Source of the DNA: Castellaniella sp. | Lineage (GTDB): Bacteria > Pseudomonadota > Gammaproteobacteria > Burkholderiales > Burkholderiaceae_B | NCBI RefSeq assembly: GCF_034675845.1 | Contig: NZ_JAUCCU010000002.1 | Location: 725,394 to 789,393 of the forward strand | DNA length: 64,000 bases | Direction: 5' to 3' | Part shown: positions 8,875 to 17,106 of the stretch, piece by piece | Position numbering within the stretch: the stretch's first letter is position 1 | How the letters are laid out: every line of letters starts with the position of its first letter | Position numbers and translations under genes: made by a program | The notes under the pieces: generated by a model | Told to the model about the DNA's origin: nothing | Database searches by the model: none | Seen by the model: the letters and a program-made list of their open reading frames with translations, nothing else

Positions 8875-9354
8875 ATGATTTCGATGATTTCTTCCTTCAG
8901 GCTGACCAGGCCACTCAGGCAGGCGGGGCTATGCTTGCTGGCCGCTTTGCTGGCCGGGCCGACCAGTGCGGCGGCGGACTTGGCCTGGACTCTGGATCGC
9001 ACCAGCACGGGTTTGCAGGCCTTGGGCCGCCCCGTGGTGGTAGTCTATGCACCAAAGAGCAAGACAAGCCCCCAGTTAACCAGCAATGCGCGCATCACCC
9101 AGGTGTATGCCTCGCGCGACTACGAGGGTCTGGCCCAGGTCAGTACGGAACTTTGCTGGGGCTCCCCGAAAGGTCTTTGCGTGCCCCTGCAGGGGCGCCA
9201 CATCAATACCAGCGCATTCAATGGCAAGCCCGCCAATGGGCCGCTGCTATTGGTGCACAGGGTGGACCGCTGGGTCGGCGATCATCCCCCCTTGTTTGTG
9301 CGTGGCACGGTGACCGTCTGGTATGCGGATCAGCCCCATGCCCAGGTGCGCTAG
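8875..9354 (+). CDS. Secreted hypothetical protein
   Basis: 159 residues from the ATG at 8875 (a second ATG at 8884 is possible). The N-terminus is a signal peptide (RQAGLCLLAALLAGPTSAAA), followed by about 120 residues of mature protein with ALGRPVVVVYAPKSKTSP and two cysteines (LCWGSPKGLC) that could form a disulfide. I do not recognise a named domain. It is divergent from the YqeY-like gene and precedes fabA by about 100 bases. Exported location is inferred from the leader only. Confidence 0.7.
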   Translation: MISMISSFRLTRPLRQAGLCLLAALLAGPTSAAADLAWTLDRTSTGLQALGRPVVVVYAPKSKTSPQLTSNARITQVYASRDYEGLAQVSTELCWGSPKGLCVPLQGRHINTSAFNGKPANGPLLLVHRVDRWVGDHPPLFVRGTVTVWYADQPHAQVR

Positions 9355-9456
9355 GCTAGGTTCGAGCCTCGGGTTATACTGTTAGGCTTGATTACTTTGT
9401 AGGCTGCTCATATCTTGGTTTTTGCAGCCAGCAGTCGGGTTATCTCACAGGACATC

Positions 9457-9969
9457 ATGCAAAAAAACAGTTACAGCTATGACGAACTGCTGGCGTGCGG
9501 GCGCGGAGAACTCTTCGGGCCGGGAAATGCCCAGTTGCCTTTGCCCCCCATGCTGATGTTCGATCGCATCGTTCATATCGACGATCAGGGTGGGCCGCAC
9601 AATAAAGGCGAGATCATCGCCGAACTCGATATCCGCCCGGATCTCTGGTTCTTCGATTGCCACTTTCAGGGCGATTCCGTCATGCCCGGTTGTCTGGGCC
9701 TGGACGCCATGTGGCAGTTGGTGGGGTTTTTCCTGGGCTGCTGCGGTGGCCAGGGGCGCGGTCGTGCCCTGGGGGTGGGCGAGGTCAAATTCACTGGCCA
9801 GGTATTGCCCACCAGCGGTCTCGTGCGCTATCACATCGACATGAAGCGCGTCATGATGCGTAAGCTTGTGATGGGCATTGCCGATGCCCGCATGGAAGTC
9901 GATGGCCACGAAATCTACGTGGCCCATGATTTGCGAGTGGGCCTGTTCACCCGCACGGATAATTTCTAG
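9457..9969 (+). CDS. fabA: 3-hydroxydecanoyl-ACP dehydratase/isomerase FabA
   Basis: 170 residues from the ATG at 9457 (MQKNSYSYDELLACGRGELF), against about 172 in E. coli. FabA dehydrates 3-hydroxydecanoyl-ACP and isomerises the trans-2 to the cis-3 product, the branch point of unsaturated fatty acid synthesis. The hot-dog fold active site is visible: CHFQGDSVMPGCLGLDAMWQ contains the catalytic His and Asp. fabB follows after 11 bases, so the pair forms the classical anaerobic unsaturated fatty acid operon. Confidence 0.96.
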   Translation: MQKNSYSYDELLACGRGELFGPGNAQLPLPPMLMFDRIVHIDDQGGPHNKGEIIAELDIRPDLWFFDCHFQGDSVMPGCLGLDAMWQLVGFFLGCCGGQGRGRALGVGEVKFTGQVLPTSGLVRYHIDMKRVMMRKLVMGIADARMEVDGHEIYVAHDLRVGLFTRTDNF

Positions 9970-9980
9970 GAGGCCCTATC

Positions 9981-11198
9981 ATGCGTCGTGTGGTCATCAC
10001 CGGCATGGGCATCGTATCCAGCCTGGGTAATAATCAATCCGAAGTTCTCGACAGCCTGCGTACAGGCCGTTCGGGCATCACCTATCAGTCCGAATACGCA
10101 GCCCAGGGGCTGCGCTCTCATGTGGCGGGCTCAGTGCATCTGGATGCACTGGAAAAAATCGACCGCAAACTCGGGCGCTTCATGGCCAATGGTCATGCCT
10201 ACGCCTGGTTGGCCATGCAAGAAGCCATCCAGGACGCCGGTCTGACACCCGAACAGGTTTCGCATCCGCGTACTGGTCTGATTGTGGGGGCAGGGGGCGC
10301 ATCGCATTCCTCTATCCACGATGGTATCCAGACATTGCGCGAAAAGGGCGTGCGCCGGGTAGGCCCCTATATGGTCACCAAGGCCATGGCCAGCGGGGTA
10401 TCGGCCTGTCTGGCCACGGGCGCCCAGATCAAGGGTGTCAATTACTCGATCAGCTCGGCCTGTTCTACCAGCGCGCACTGCATCGGCAACGCCGTCGAAC
10501 AGATCCAGCTGGGCAAGCAAGACATCGTGTTTGCCGGCGGCGCCGAAGAAGAGCACTGGTCTTTGTCTTTTATGTTCGACGCCATGGGGGCGCTATCCAC
10601 GCGCTATAACGATACCCCTGACCGGGCATCCCGCACGTATGATGCCGATCGCGACGGCTTCGTGATTTCTGGCGGCGGCGGCATCGTGGTGGTCGAGGAA
10701 TACGAACACGCGAAAGCACGCGGGGCCAATATCCTGGCTGAAATCGTCGGCTACGGGGCAACCTCCGATGGTTACGATATGGTGGCTCCTTCGGGTGAGG
10801 GCGCCGAACGCTGCATGCGCCAGGCGCTGGTCGGCGTGTCGTCGCGAGTGGACTATATCAACACCCACGGCACCAGCACGCCGGTGGGCGACGTCAAAGA
10901 ACTCGAGGCCATTCGTGCGGTTTTTGGGGCTGACCAACCTTGGATAGCTTCGACAAAATCGCTGTCTGGCCATGCGCTGGGGGCGGCTGGCGTCAATGAA
11001 GCCGTCTATACCTTGTTGATGATGAAGCACGGCTTTGTCGCGGCCTCGGCCAATATCGACACGCTGGACTCAGCGGCCGAGGGCATGAACATCCTGTGTG
11101 AAACCCTGCCCAACACAACGATCCAGACAGCCTTGTCCAATAGCTTCGGCTTTGGCGGCACCAATGCAACCTTGGTGTTTTCCCGCGCAGACTTATAG
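9981..11198 (+). CDS. fabB: Beta-ketoacyl-ACP synthase I FabB
   Basis: 405 residues. FabB condenses malonyl-ACP with the cis-3-decenoyl-ACP made by FabA. The thiolase-fold catalytic triad is present: the nucleophilic Cys in SSACSTSAHCIGNA, the first His in NTHGTSTPVGD and the second in STKSLSGHALGAAG with its Lys. AGGAGG-like Shine-Dalgarno (TAGGAGGCC) lies just upstream of the ATG. A bidirectional terminator follows the stop. Confidence 0.96.
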   Translation: MRRVVITGMGIVSSLGNNQSEVLDSLRTGRSGITYQSEYAAQGLRSHVAGSVHLDALEKIDRKLGRFMANGHAYAWLAMQEAIQDAGLTPEQVSHPRTGLIVGAGGASHSSIHDGIQTLREKGVRRVGPYMVTKAMASGVSACLATGAQIKGVNYSISSACSTSAHCIGNAVEQIQLGKQDIVFAGGAEEEHWSLSFMFDAMGALSTRYNDTPDRASRTYDADRDGFVISGGGGIVVVEEYEHAKARGANILAEIVGYGATSDGYDMVAPSGEGAERCMRQALVGVSSRVDYINTHGTSTPVGDVKELEAIRAVFGADQPWIASTKSLSGHALGAAGVNEAVYTLLMMKHGFVAASANIDTLDSAAEGMNILCETLPNTTIQTALSNSFGFGGTNATLVFSRADL

Positions 11199-11238
11199 GC
11201 CGGTAATCTCCCCAACCTGGGGTTGATCGATCGGTTTA

Positions 11239-11272
11239 AAAACAAATCCCGCTGGCTGGCGGGATTTGTTTT
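11239..11272. terminator. Bidirectional intrinsic terminator after fabB
   Basis: A 14-bp perfect stem (AAAACAAATCCCGC / GCGGGATTTGTTTT) around a 6-base loop, with A-tract on one side and T-tract on the other. It lies between the convergent fabB and MFS genes and can serve both. Confidence 0.85.
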
Positions 11273-11282
11273 CAGTGGAATC

Positions 11283-12494
11283 TTAGACAGTCACGTCGAT
11301 GATTTGCGCCTTGACCAATAGATTGCGCCCGGCAAACCACCCGGCCAAGGCGGTGCAAATGCCCAATATGCCAATCAGGCCAGCGGCCGCCTCAAAGCCG
11401 CCTGTCCAGGCATATAACAGCCCGATCAACAACGGCCCGCTGGCCGCCAGGATATAGCCGATGGCTTGGGCCATGCTGGACAGGCTGGCCGCCACATGGG
11501 CATCCCGTGAGCGTAATACGATCAGCATCAGTGCCAAGGCGAACAGTCCTCCCTGTCCTAGTCCCTGGACCAGCGCCAGGGGCCAGATGGCCCAGCTTGG
11601 GCCCATGAGCATGCCCACCAGGCCCAGGGCCGCCATGGCGCTGAGCACGACTGCCAGCGCCCGTTGATCTCGTCCGCGACTGGCCAGCATGGGGGTCAGA
11701 ATACAGGAAAGCACCTGCAAAATGATGGATGCCGAGGTGATCAGACCGGCTTCGGTGCCGCTTAAACCCCTGGCTTGCAGCATGGGCGCCATCCAGCCCA
11801 AGACGCAATAGGCCAGTGCCGACTGCAAGCCCATGAACAGGGTGACCGCCCAAGCCAATGTGTCCTGACGCAGCCCCTTGACTGGCAGCAGTCTGGTGCT
11901 CGCCCGCCGCGCAGCCCCTGACAAATAGGCCACGGGCGCCCAGGCGAACAAGGCCAGCAGGCCCGGCAAGGCCCAGATGGCCAGGCCATTGCTCCATTGA
12001 TCGCCCAGCGCCTGGGATAGCGGCAGGCTGATGGCAGCGCCCAATGCGGCTCCGCCGACCAGGCTCATGGTGTATAGGCCGGTCATCAGTGCAGCGCGGT
12101 CTGCATAGTCGCGTTTGACCAGGCTGGGCAGCAGCACGTTGCCCATGGCAATGCCGGCCCCGCCCATGGCGGTGCCCAGAAACAGGCCGTACACATCCAG
12201 ATAGCCGCGCAATGCCGTCCCGATGGTGATCAGCAGCAACACGACCCAGAGGGTGCGTTCCACCCCGATGCGCTGGGCGAAGCGCGGCGCCAATGGGGCA
12301 AAAATCCCCATGCACAGCACGGGCAAGGTCGTGAGGTAACCGGCGGTGGCCGCGCTGATGCCCAGGCCCGTGATGATGTTGGGCAACAGGACCGAAGTGC
12401 TGGAAAACAAGGGCCGCAGATTGGCGGCCAGCAACAGCAGGCTGGCGGCGACCAGCCAGCGATTCAGGGTGATGCTACGCTGGGGGTTGTTCAT
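11283..12494 (-). CDS. MFS transporter, CynX/NimT type
   Basis: 403 residues from the ATG at 12494 (MNNPQRSITLNRWLVAASLL). The segment AANLRPLFSSTSVLLPNI and the repeated helices resemble the CynX/NimT cyanate and 2-nitroimidazole transporters, which have 12 membrane segments. The start overlaps the stop of the upstream MFS gene by 4 bases (ATGA). The frame is open further upstream but that region encodes the neighbouring protein. Substrate unknown. Confidence 0.8.
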   Translation of the reverse strand: MNNPQRSITLNRWLVAASLLLLAANLRPLFSSTSVLLPNIITGLGISAATAGYLTTLPVLCMGIFAPLAPRFAQRIGVERTLWVVLLLITIGTALRGYLDVYGLFLGTAMGGAGIAMGNVLLPSLVKRDYADRAALMTGLYTMSLVGGAALGAAISLPLSQALGDQWSNGLAIWALPGLLALFAWAPVAYLSGAARRASTRLLPVKGLRQDTLAWAVTLFMGLQSALAYCVLGWMAPMLQARGLSGTEAGLITSASIILQVLSCILTPMLASRGRDQRALAVVLSAMAALGLVGMLMGPSWAIWPLALVQGLGQGGLFALALMLIVLRSRDAHVAASLSSMAQAIGYILAASGPLLIGLLYAWTGGFEAAAGLIGILGICTALAGWFAGRNLLVKAQIIDVTV

Positions 12495-13723
12495 GTGCGC
12501 CGCCGCATGTCCGGCAGGAAGTACGCGGCCAGCCCCAGTAGCGGTAAATACGCGCACAGGTGATAGACAAAGGCGATGCTGGTGCTATCCGCCAGTTTTC
12601 CCAGGACGGCAGCCCCGATGCCGGCCATGCCAAAGGCCAGACCGTAAAACAGGCCGGAGACTGTGCCGGTCTTGCCGGGCATCAGTTCCTGGGCATAGAC
12701 GATGATGGCCGGGAAAGCCGAGGCAATCATGACGCCGGCGCAGAACACCAGAATCAGGGTCCATTCCAGATTGGCATAGGGCAGTGCCAGCGAAAATGGC
12801 GCTGTGCCCAGGATGGAGCCCCAGATCACGCGTTTGCGGCCAATCCGGTCGCCGATGGGGCCACCCACCAGCGTGCCGGTGGCAACCCCTGCCAGGAATA
12901 CAAAAAGCGAATATTGGGCCTGCTGGATATCCAGGCCGAAACGATCGATCAGAAAAAACGTGAAATAGCTGTTGAGTCCGGCCAGGTAAAAATATTTGCT
13001 GAAGATCAGCAACAGTAAAACGGCCAGTGCAAATTTGACCTGGCGAGGGGCAAGGCCGTTATCGACCTTGCCCAGGGATTTGCGCCCTCGGACGCTGGTC
13101 AGGTTGGCGGCATACCAGCGGCTGACCCCGATCAGAATGACGATGCCCAACAAGGCGGCCAAAGATACCCAGGCCACGCTGCCCTGGCCACGGGGCACAA
13201 TCAGCAAGGCCGCCAACAGTGGCCCGATGGATGAACCTATATTGCCCCCCACCTGAAAAATGGATTGCGCCAGGCCATGGTGCCCGGCTGAGGCCATGCG
13301 CGCCACGCGTGAGGATTCCGGGTGAAAGACCGATGACCCAGCACCCACCAGCGTTGCCGCCAGCACGACCAGAGGAAAGTTCCAGGCTTGCGACAGCAGC
13401 AGCAGGCCGCAACAGGTAAAGCCCATGCCGATGGGCAGGGAATAAGGCAGTGGTCGGCGATCCGTAAAGCGCCCTACCAGAGGCTGCAGCAGGGAAGAAG
13501 AAAACTGAAAGGCCAGTGTAATCAGGCCGACCTGGACAAAACTGAGGTCGAAGCGCCCCTGCAGCACTGGGTAGATTGCCAATAACACCGATTGCATCAT
13601 GTCGTTGAGCAAATGGGTCAGGCTGATGGCACCCAGGACCGGATAGGCAATGCCAGGCTGCGTACCGACAGAGGCGGACTGGGCTGGCGACGAGGGGAGG
13701 GCAGAAGAAATTGTATTTTTCAT
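12491..13723 (-). CDS. MFS transporter, fosmidomycin resistance (Fsr) type
   Basis: 410 residues from the ATG at 13723 (MKNTISSALPSSPAQ). The stretch ISLTHLLNDMMQSVLLAIYP and the later GSSVFHPESSRVARMASAGHHG are strongly reminiscent of Fsr, an exporter giving fosmidomycin resistance in E. coli. The open frame reaches 13861 but the upstream codons overlap a long inverted repeat and look noncoding. It is followed by the CynX-type transporter with a 4-base overlap and preceded by norB, whose stop is 181 bases upstream. Confidence 0.82.
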   Translation of the reverse strand: MKNTISSALPSSPAQSASVGTQPGIAYPVLGAISLTHLLNDMMQSVLLAIYPVLQGRFDLSFVQVGLITLAFQFSSSLLQPLVGRFTDRRPLPYSLPIGMGFTCCGLLLLSQAWNFPLVVLAATLVGAGSSVFHPESSRVARMASAGHHGLAQSIFQVGGNIGSSIGPLLAALLIVPRGQGSVAWVSLAALLGIVILIGVSRWYAANLTSVRGRKSLGKVDNGLAPRQVKFALAVLLLLIFSKYFYLAGLNSYFTFFLIDRFGLDIQQAQYSLFVFLAGVATGTLVGGPIGDRIGRKRVIWGSILGTAPFSLALPYANLEWTLILVFCAGVMIASAFPAIIVYAQELMPGKTGTVSGLFYGLAFGMAGIGAAVLGKLADSTSIAFVYHLCAYLPLLGLAAYFLPDMRRRT

Positions 13724-13834
13724 GGGGCGGATGGCGATCAAAAGCGCATCCGGACGATTGTACGCTGTTGGCCAATTTGCACCATTTTGTGCGCATAGCA
13801 CCTGACTTTTCAGCTTGATTTGCCGAATAGGCTG

Positions 13835-13888
13835 CTTGGACGGGTTCGGGGCGAATGACATATGCCATTCGCCCCGAACCCGTCCAAG
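13835..13888. repeat. Perfect 23-bp inverted repeat with 8-base loop
   Basis: Left arm 13835-13857 begins CTTGGACGGGTTCGGGGCG; the right arm 13866-13888 is its exact reverse complement. The loop includes CATATG. There is no T-tract on either side, so it is not a standard intrinsic terminator. It sits 17 bases beyond the norB stop and ahead of the Fsr-type gene, where it could protect the norB mRNA 3' end, terminate with a factor or form a cruciform. Confidence 0.85.
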
Positions 13889-13904
13889 CGGATGAACTCA
13901 GTCT

Positions 13905-15599
13905 TCAGGCGCCTTTGGCTGCCAGCAGACCGGGGACTTCAGCGGATGCCGTGACGGGCCGGGCCTGCAGAGAAGCCAGGAAGCGCCAGACAAACAGCAG
14001 GGTGATCAGCAGCAGGCCGGGATAGCCAACACCCGCCAACACATAAGGGATGGTTGGGTCGCCACTGGCCACGGCGTCCAGGTTGAAGCTCAGCAGCCCC
14101 AGGGTGATGATGGCGCCAAAGATCCACATGCCCATCAACCACAGACTGGCCTCGCTGCCGCTGAGGGCGGAATGCCAGCCCTTGTCCGGGGCGGGCTCGG
14201 TGCGCGGGACTTGCTTGGCCACGGCGGTGGAGGGCTGGCGCAAGCCGATGGTCAGCAGGTCATAGACCAGCAGTCCGGCCCCTACTGCAAACACCAGGCC
14301 GAACAGCGGAATCAGGACCTTGAAGAACTGCATGGCCGGAAAGACCTGGCCGCCGTACCAGCTGAGACCCATGGAGCGTGCCAGGAAAACCTGTATGGTG
14401 CCGCCGATGGCAAAGGCGAAGGCGATGCCCAGCATGCCGGTCATGACCAGCCAGAAGGCTGTTTTTCCCAGACGCTGATCGAAGCTTTTTACCCCGCGCA
14501 ACAAAGGGACGGCGTAGTAGGCCGATGCAATACCCAGCATGCCGAAGGTGCCGAACATGGCCAGGTGCGCATGACTGGGAGTGACCCAGGTGCCGTGCGA
14601 CCAGACGTTGGTCAGGGCGAAAGTCATGGTGAAGCCCAGGATTCCTGCACCCACCTGCTCCAGCACGACCGAACCCAGGATGAAGTAAAAGGCGGGGGCG
14701 TTTTCCAGAGGCTTTTTGTCCTGATGGGCATCCAGATAAATATGCCAGAAGCAGAACACCAGGGGCAAGGGTTCCAGCGCGCTGAACAGCGCCCCCCAGA
14801 ATTGCCAGAATTCAGGCGTGCCGATCCAGAAGTAGTGGTGGGCATTGCCGATCAGGCCTGACAGCCAGACCAGGGACACTCCCCAGAACACGGCATAGCC
14901 CACGGCTTTCACGTCCGCCTTGAACATCAGTACCAGCAGGAAGCCCACCAGGCTGATGTGGATGACTTCCCAGACGCCTTCGACCCAGTAGTGCACCACA
15001 TACCAGCGGAAGTATTCCTGCAGATCCAGACGTTCGACGAAGAACACGCCAAACAGCCAGACAAAGGTTAGCGCAGTGACCCCCATCGCCAGACCCCAGT
15101 GGATTTCATTCCATTCGCGCCGGGCAGGGAAGGTGCGCAGCACCACGTAGGTCAAAATGGCAAAGCCGACGAAAATCACTAAATCGGCGGCGCGGCCGGC
15201 TTCCAGGTATTCCAGGCCTTCCTGGAACCAGGGCTGCCCCAGCCACCAGCCGGCGATGCCATCGGCGGCCAGGGTCTGCGTCGCGACGTTCCAGAGCGTC
15301 ACCGCCACGAGCGCGTAAAACAGGAACTTGATCAGCCAAGGCGAGACCAGTTCCCGGTTGGACAGCAAAGGCCCGATAAACAAGATGGTGCCGATGAATC
15401 CTGACAGAATCCAGAGGATGCCAAGGTTGGTGTGTTCGGCGCGCAGAACGTTGAAATTGGCGATGCCGGCCAGTAGTGTCGGGTCGACGTGCTGAGTGGC
15501 AATCAGCAGGCCGAACGACATCTGGAACAAAAACAGAATCAGCATCAGCAAAAAGAAGCGCAGGCTAAGGCGCTGTGTTTGGTATTCGATCTTGATCAT
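13905..15599 (-). CDS. norB: Nitric oxide reductase catalytic subunit NorB-like, with C-terminal extension
   Basis: 564 residues, about 100 longer than usual NorB. It should reduce two NO to N2O at a haem b3/FeB centre in the inner membrane. Key residues fit Pseudomonas NorB numbering with a constant shift of four: low-spin haem His56 and His345, haem b3 His343, FeB ligands His203, His254, His255, and the carboxylates Glu207 (HYWVEGVWE) and Glu276 (FSALEPLP). These glutamates identify a NO reductase rather than a cbb3 oxidase. The extension (about 450-564) adds a polar linker and two more hydrophobic segments (near 486-505 and 521-540). It is the last gene of a three-gene operon. The norQ/norD accessory genes usual for cNOR are absent here. 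Confidence 0.85.
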   Translation of the reverse strand: MIKIEYQTQRLSLRFFLLMLILFLFQMSFGLLIATQHVDPTLLAGIANFNVLRAEHTNLGILWILSGFIGTILFIGPLLSNRELVSPWLIKFLFYALVAVTLWNVATQTLAADGIAGWWLGQPWFQEGLEYLEAGRAADLVIFVGFAILTYVVLRTFPARREWNEIHWGLAMGVTALTFVWLFGVFFVERLDLQEYFRWYVVHYWVEGVWEVIHISLVGFLLVLMFKADVKAVGYAVFWGVSLVWLSGLIGNAHHYFWIGTPEFWQFWGALFSALEPLPLVFCFWHIYLDAHQDKKPLENAPAFYFILGSVVLEQVGAGILGFTMTFALTNVWSHGTWVTPSHAHLAMFGTFGMLGIASAYYAVPLLRGVKSFDQRLGKTAFWLVMTGMLGIAFAFAIGGTIQVFLARSMGLSWYGGQVFPAMQFFKVLIPLFGLVFAVGAGLLVYDLLTIGLRQPSTAVAKQVPRTEPAPDKGWHSALSGSEASLWLMGMWIFGAIITLGLLSFNLDAVASGDPTIPYVLAGVGYPGLLLITLLFVWRFLASLQARPVTASAEVPGLLAAKGA

Positions 15600-15612
15600 G
15601 ATGGCTTCCCTA

Positions 15613-16569
15613 TCAAAGGCTGCGCAGATAGGCCACGATGGCCTTCATGTCGGACTCATTGACCAGTGAGTCGTAGGACGGCATGACATGTGGTGGATAG
15701 CCCTCGACGATTTTGGCGTCAGGCTGGCGGACGGATTCGACCAGATAGTCGTCATCTGCCGTCGCACTGGTGCCATCGGCCAGCTGTACGGTTTTCCCAT
15801 GCAATCCCCCCCAGCCCGGACCCACCAGGCGTTTCTGGTCGGTGGCGTGGCATGAGACACAGCCCAGGTCATTGACCAGTTTTTTACCCAGCGCCACTGG
15901 GTCGGCTTCTGCAGTCGGCGCTGCTTGCTGGACGGGAGCGGCGGCTGCCACAGGCGGATTGGCCGACTGGCCACTATTGGCCAGGACGGGGATGCGCCGG
16001 CCTTCTTTCGGGGCGGGCGGCCAGCCTTCGGTATTCATGGCCGAGGTGTATTTGAAGAATGCGATCAGGGCCGTGATTTCGGAGGCCTTGAGGGGCAGAT
16101 TTGGCATCAGTGTGTGCTGCCCGCCCCGCTGGGCTATGCGTTCGGCTGCCCCCGGATAGCGGTCCAGATATTCCTGCATGCTGGTGCTGCCGATGTCTTT
16201 TTGGACTGCGGCGTTTTGCAGCTGAACCTGGACGGCGGCCGAAGTGGGCCAGCCGCCAGCGGATGGCAGGAAAGCCGCCAGCCAGGCTGGACCGGTATCT
16301 CCGTAGGTATCCGTCAGATCCGGTCCGAAATAAGCGCCGTTGCCCAAAATGGTGTGACAGCCCATACAGTTATAGGCCTGAAATACGCGTTTCCCCAGCA
16401 CGGCATCCGCATCGCCATAATGCGTGGTGGATGGGATGGCCTGTTTGTGGGCGGGTAAGAACGACCAGACCGACAGGATCAGGAAAATTGCCAGCATCAC
16501 GGCCAAGATGGCCAGGGCGGTGCGACGTTTTGCCGGCTCGCGGCAGTCACTTCCGTTCAGGCAGCTCAT
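15613..16569 (-). CDS. norC: NorC-like cytochrome c fused to a second cytochrome c domain
   Basis: 318 residues, twice the size of NorC (about 146). Residues 17-37 form one membrane anchor. The first domain is NorC-like: haem motif C68-M-G-C-H72 in YNCMGCHTILGNGAYFGPDL and likely Met155 (LMPNL) as sixth ligand. After an Ala/Pro linker (about 195-222) comes a second class I cytochrome c (C237-V-S-C-H241, probable ligand Met296) whose sequence (GKTVQLADGTSATADDDYL) resembles the C-terminal cytochrome domain of caa3 oxidase subunit II. The product would be a dihaem electron donor to NorB. The start overlaps the upstream small gene by 4 bases; norB follows after 13. Confidence 0.85.
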   Translation of the reverse strand: MSCLNGSDCREPAKRRTALAILAVMLAIFLILSVWSFLPAHKQAIPSTTHYGDADAVLGKRVFQAYNCMGCHTILGNGAYFGPDLTDTYGDTGPAWLAAFLPSAGGWPTSAAVQVQLQNAAVQKDIGSTSMQEYLDRYPGAAERIAQRGGQHTLMPNLPLKASEITALIAFFKYTSAMNTEGWPPAPKEGRRIPVLANSGQSANPPVAAAAPVQQAAPTAEADPVALGKKLVNDLGCVSCHATDQKRLVGPGWGGLHGKTVQLADGTSATADDDYLVESVRQPDAKIVEGYPPHVMPSYDSLVNESDMKAIVAYLRSL

Positions 16570-16817
16570 GGTTGCTTCTCCTGGGGGTCTGCAGACGATT
16601 GATGCCCCTGAGCATCATGCAGAAACAAGGTACGCAGGCTGCCTAGAAACACGTAAAACACGTAGACAGCCAGGACATAACCGACCACGATATAGAGGGT
16701 CCACATAGCGGGGGTTTCAGCCCAGTATCCGACGCTGTGCCAGTATGGCCAGGACAGTAAGACACTCAGCAAGGCGGCCAAGGCCGATAACACTAGATCA
16801 ATCACACGTTGCGCCAT
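16566..16817 (-). CDS. Small membrane protein of the nitric oxide reductase operon
   Basis: 83 residues from the ATG at 16817, preceded by a strong GGGAGGGG ribosome site. Two hydrophobic segments (about residues 5-26 and 38-60) and a polar C-terminus (HDAQGHQSSADPQEKQP). I do not recognise a family. It is first in the operon and overlaps the norC-like start (ATGA), so it is probably made in step with the reductase. A role as accessory or small structural subunit is inference. It may take the place of other assembly factors. Confidence 0.7.
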   Translation of the reverse strand: MAQRVIDLVLSALAALLSVLLSWPYWHSVGYWAETPAMWTLYIVVGYVLAVYVFYVFLGSLRTLFLHDAQGHQSSADPQEKQP

Positions 16818-17065
16818 ATTCCCCTCCCTTTCAGACTGGATTGGCTTGCTTAGTCTAGGAACAGGCCCAAGGGAAAAGCGGCAATCCCTTACTGCCAAGG
16901 AGGAGACTGATTTGTTTGAGGATTCAGCTATTTACAACAAACGTATCATTCATGTGATGCAGCAGCACCCGCGCTTATGCTTGAAACCAAGCAAAAGCGG
17001 AGTTTTATGGATTTCTTTAGTTTGTCTGGAATGACGGCCACAAGCAGAAATCGACTGCCTTTGCC

Positions 17066-17079
17066 TTAACCTGGATCAA
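17066..17079 (-). promoter_or_regulatory. FNR/DNR-like box upstream of the nitric oxide reductase operon
   Basis: On the minus strand it reads TTGATCCAGGTTAA, one mismatch from TTGAT-N4-ATCAA/GTCAA-type sites bound by FNR/ANR/DNR regulators. It lies about 250 bases before the first gene, so the transcript would have a long leader; no clear -10 was found. The 290-base gap (16818-17106) holds nothing else I can name. It also overlaps a 12-bp palindrome (ATCAAATTTGAT, 17075-17086). Confidence 0.35.
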
Positions 17080-17106
17080 ATTTGATATGAAACAGGGATT
17101 AACCCG

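Noticed and set aside
13905..16569. cbb3-type cytochrome oxidase
   Set aside because: NorB glutamates Glu207 and Glu276 and the NorC haem motif context are present; no CcoO/CcoP-like genes follow.
17075..17086. ATCAAATTTGAT palindrome as an independent operator
   Set aside because: Short and A/T-rich, overlaps the better FNR-like box; could be chance.
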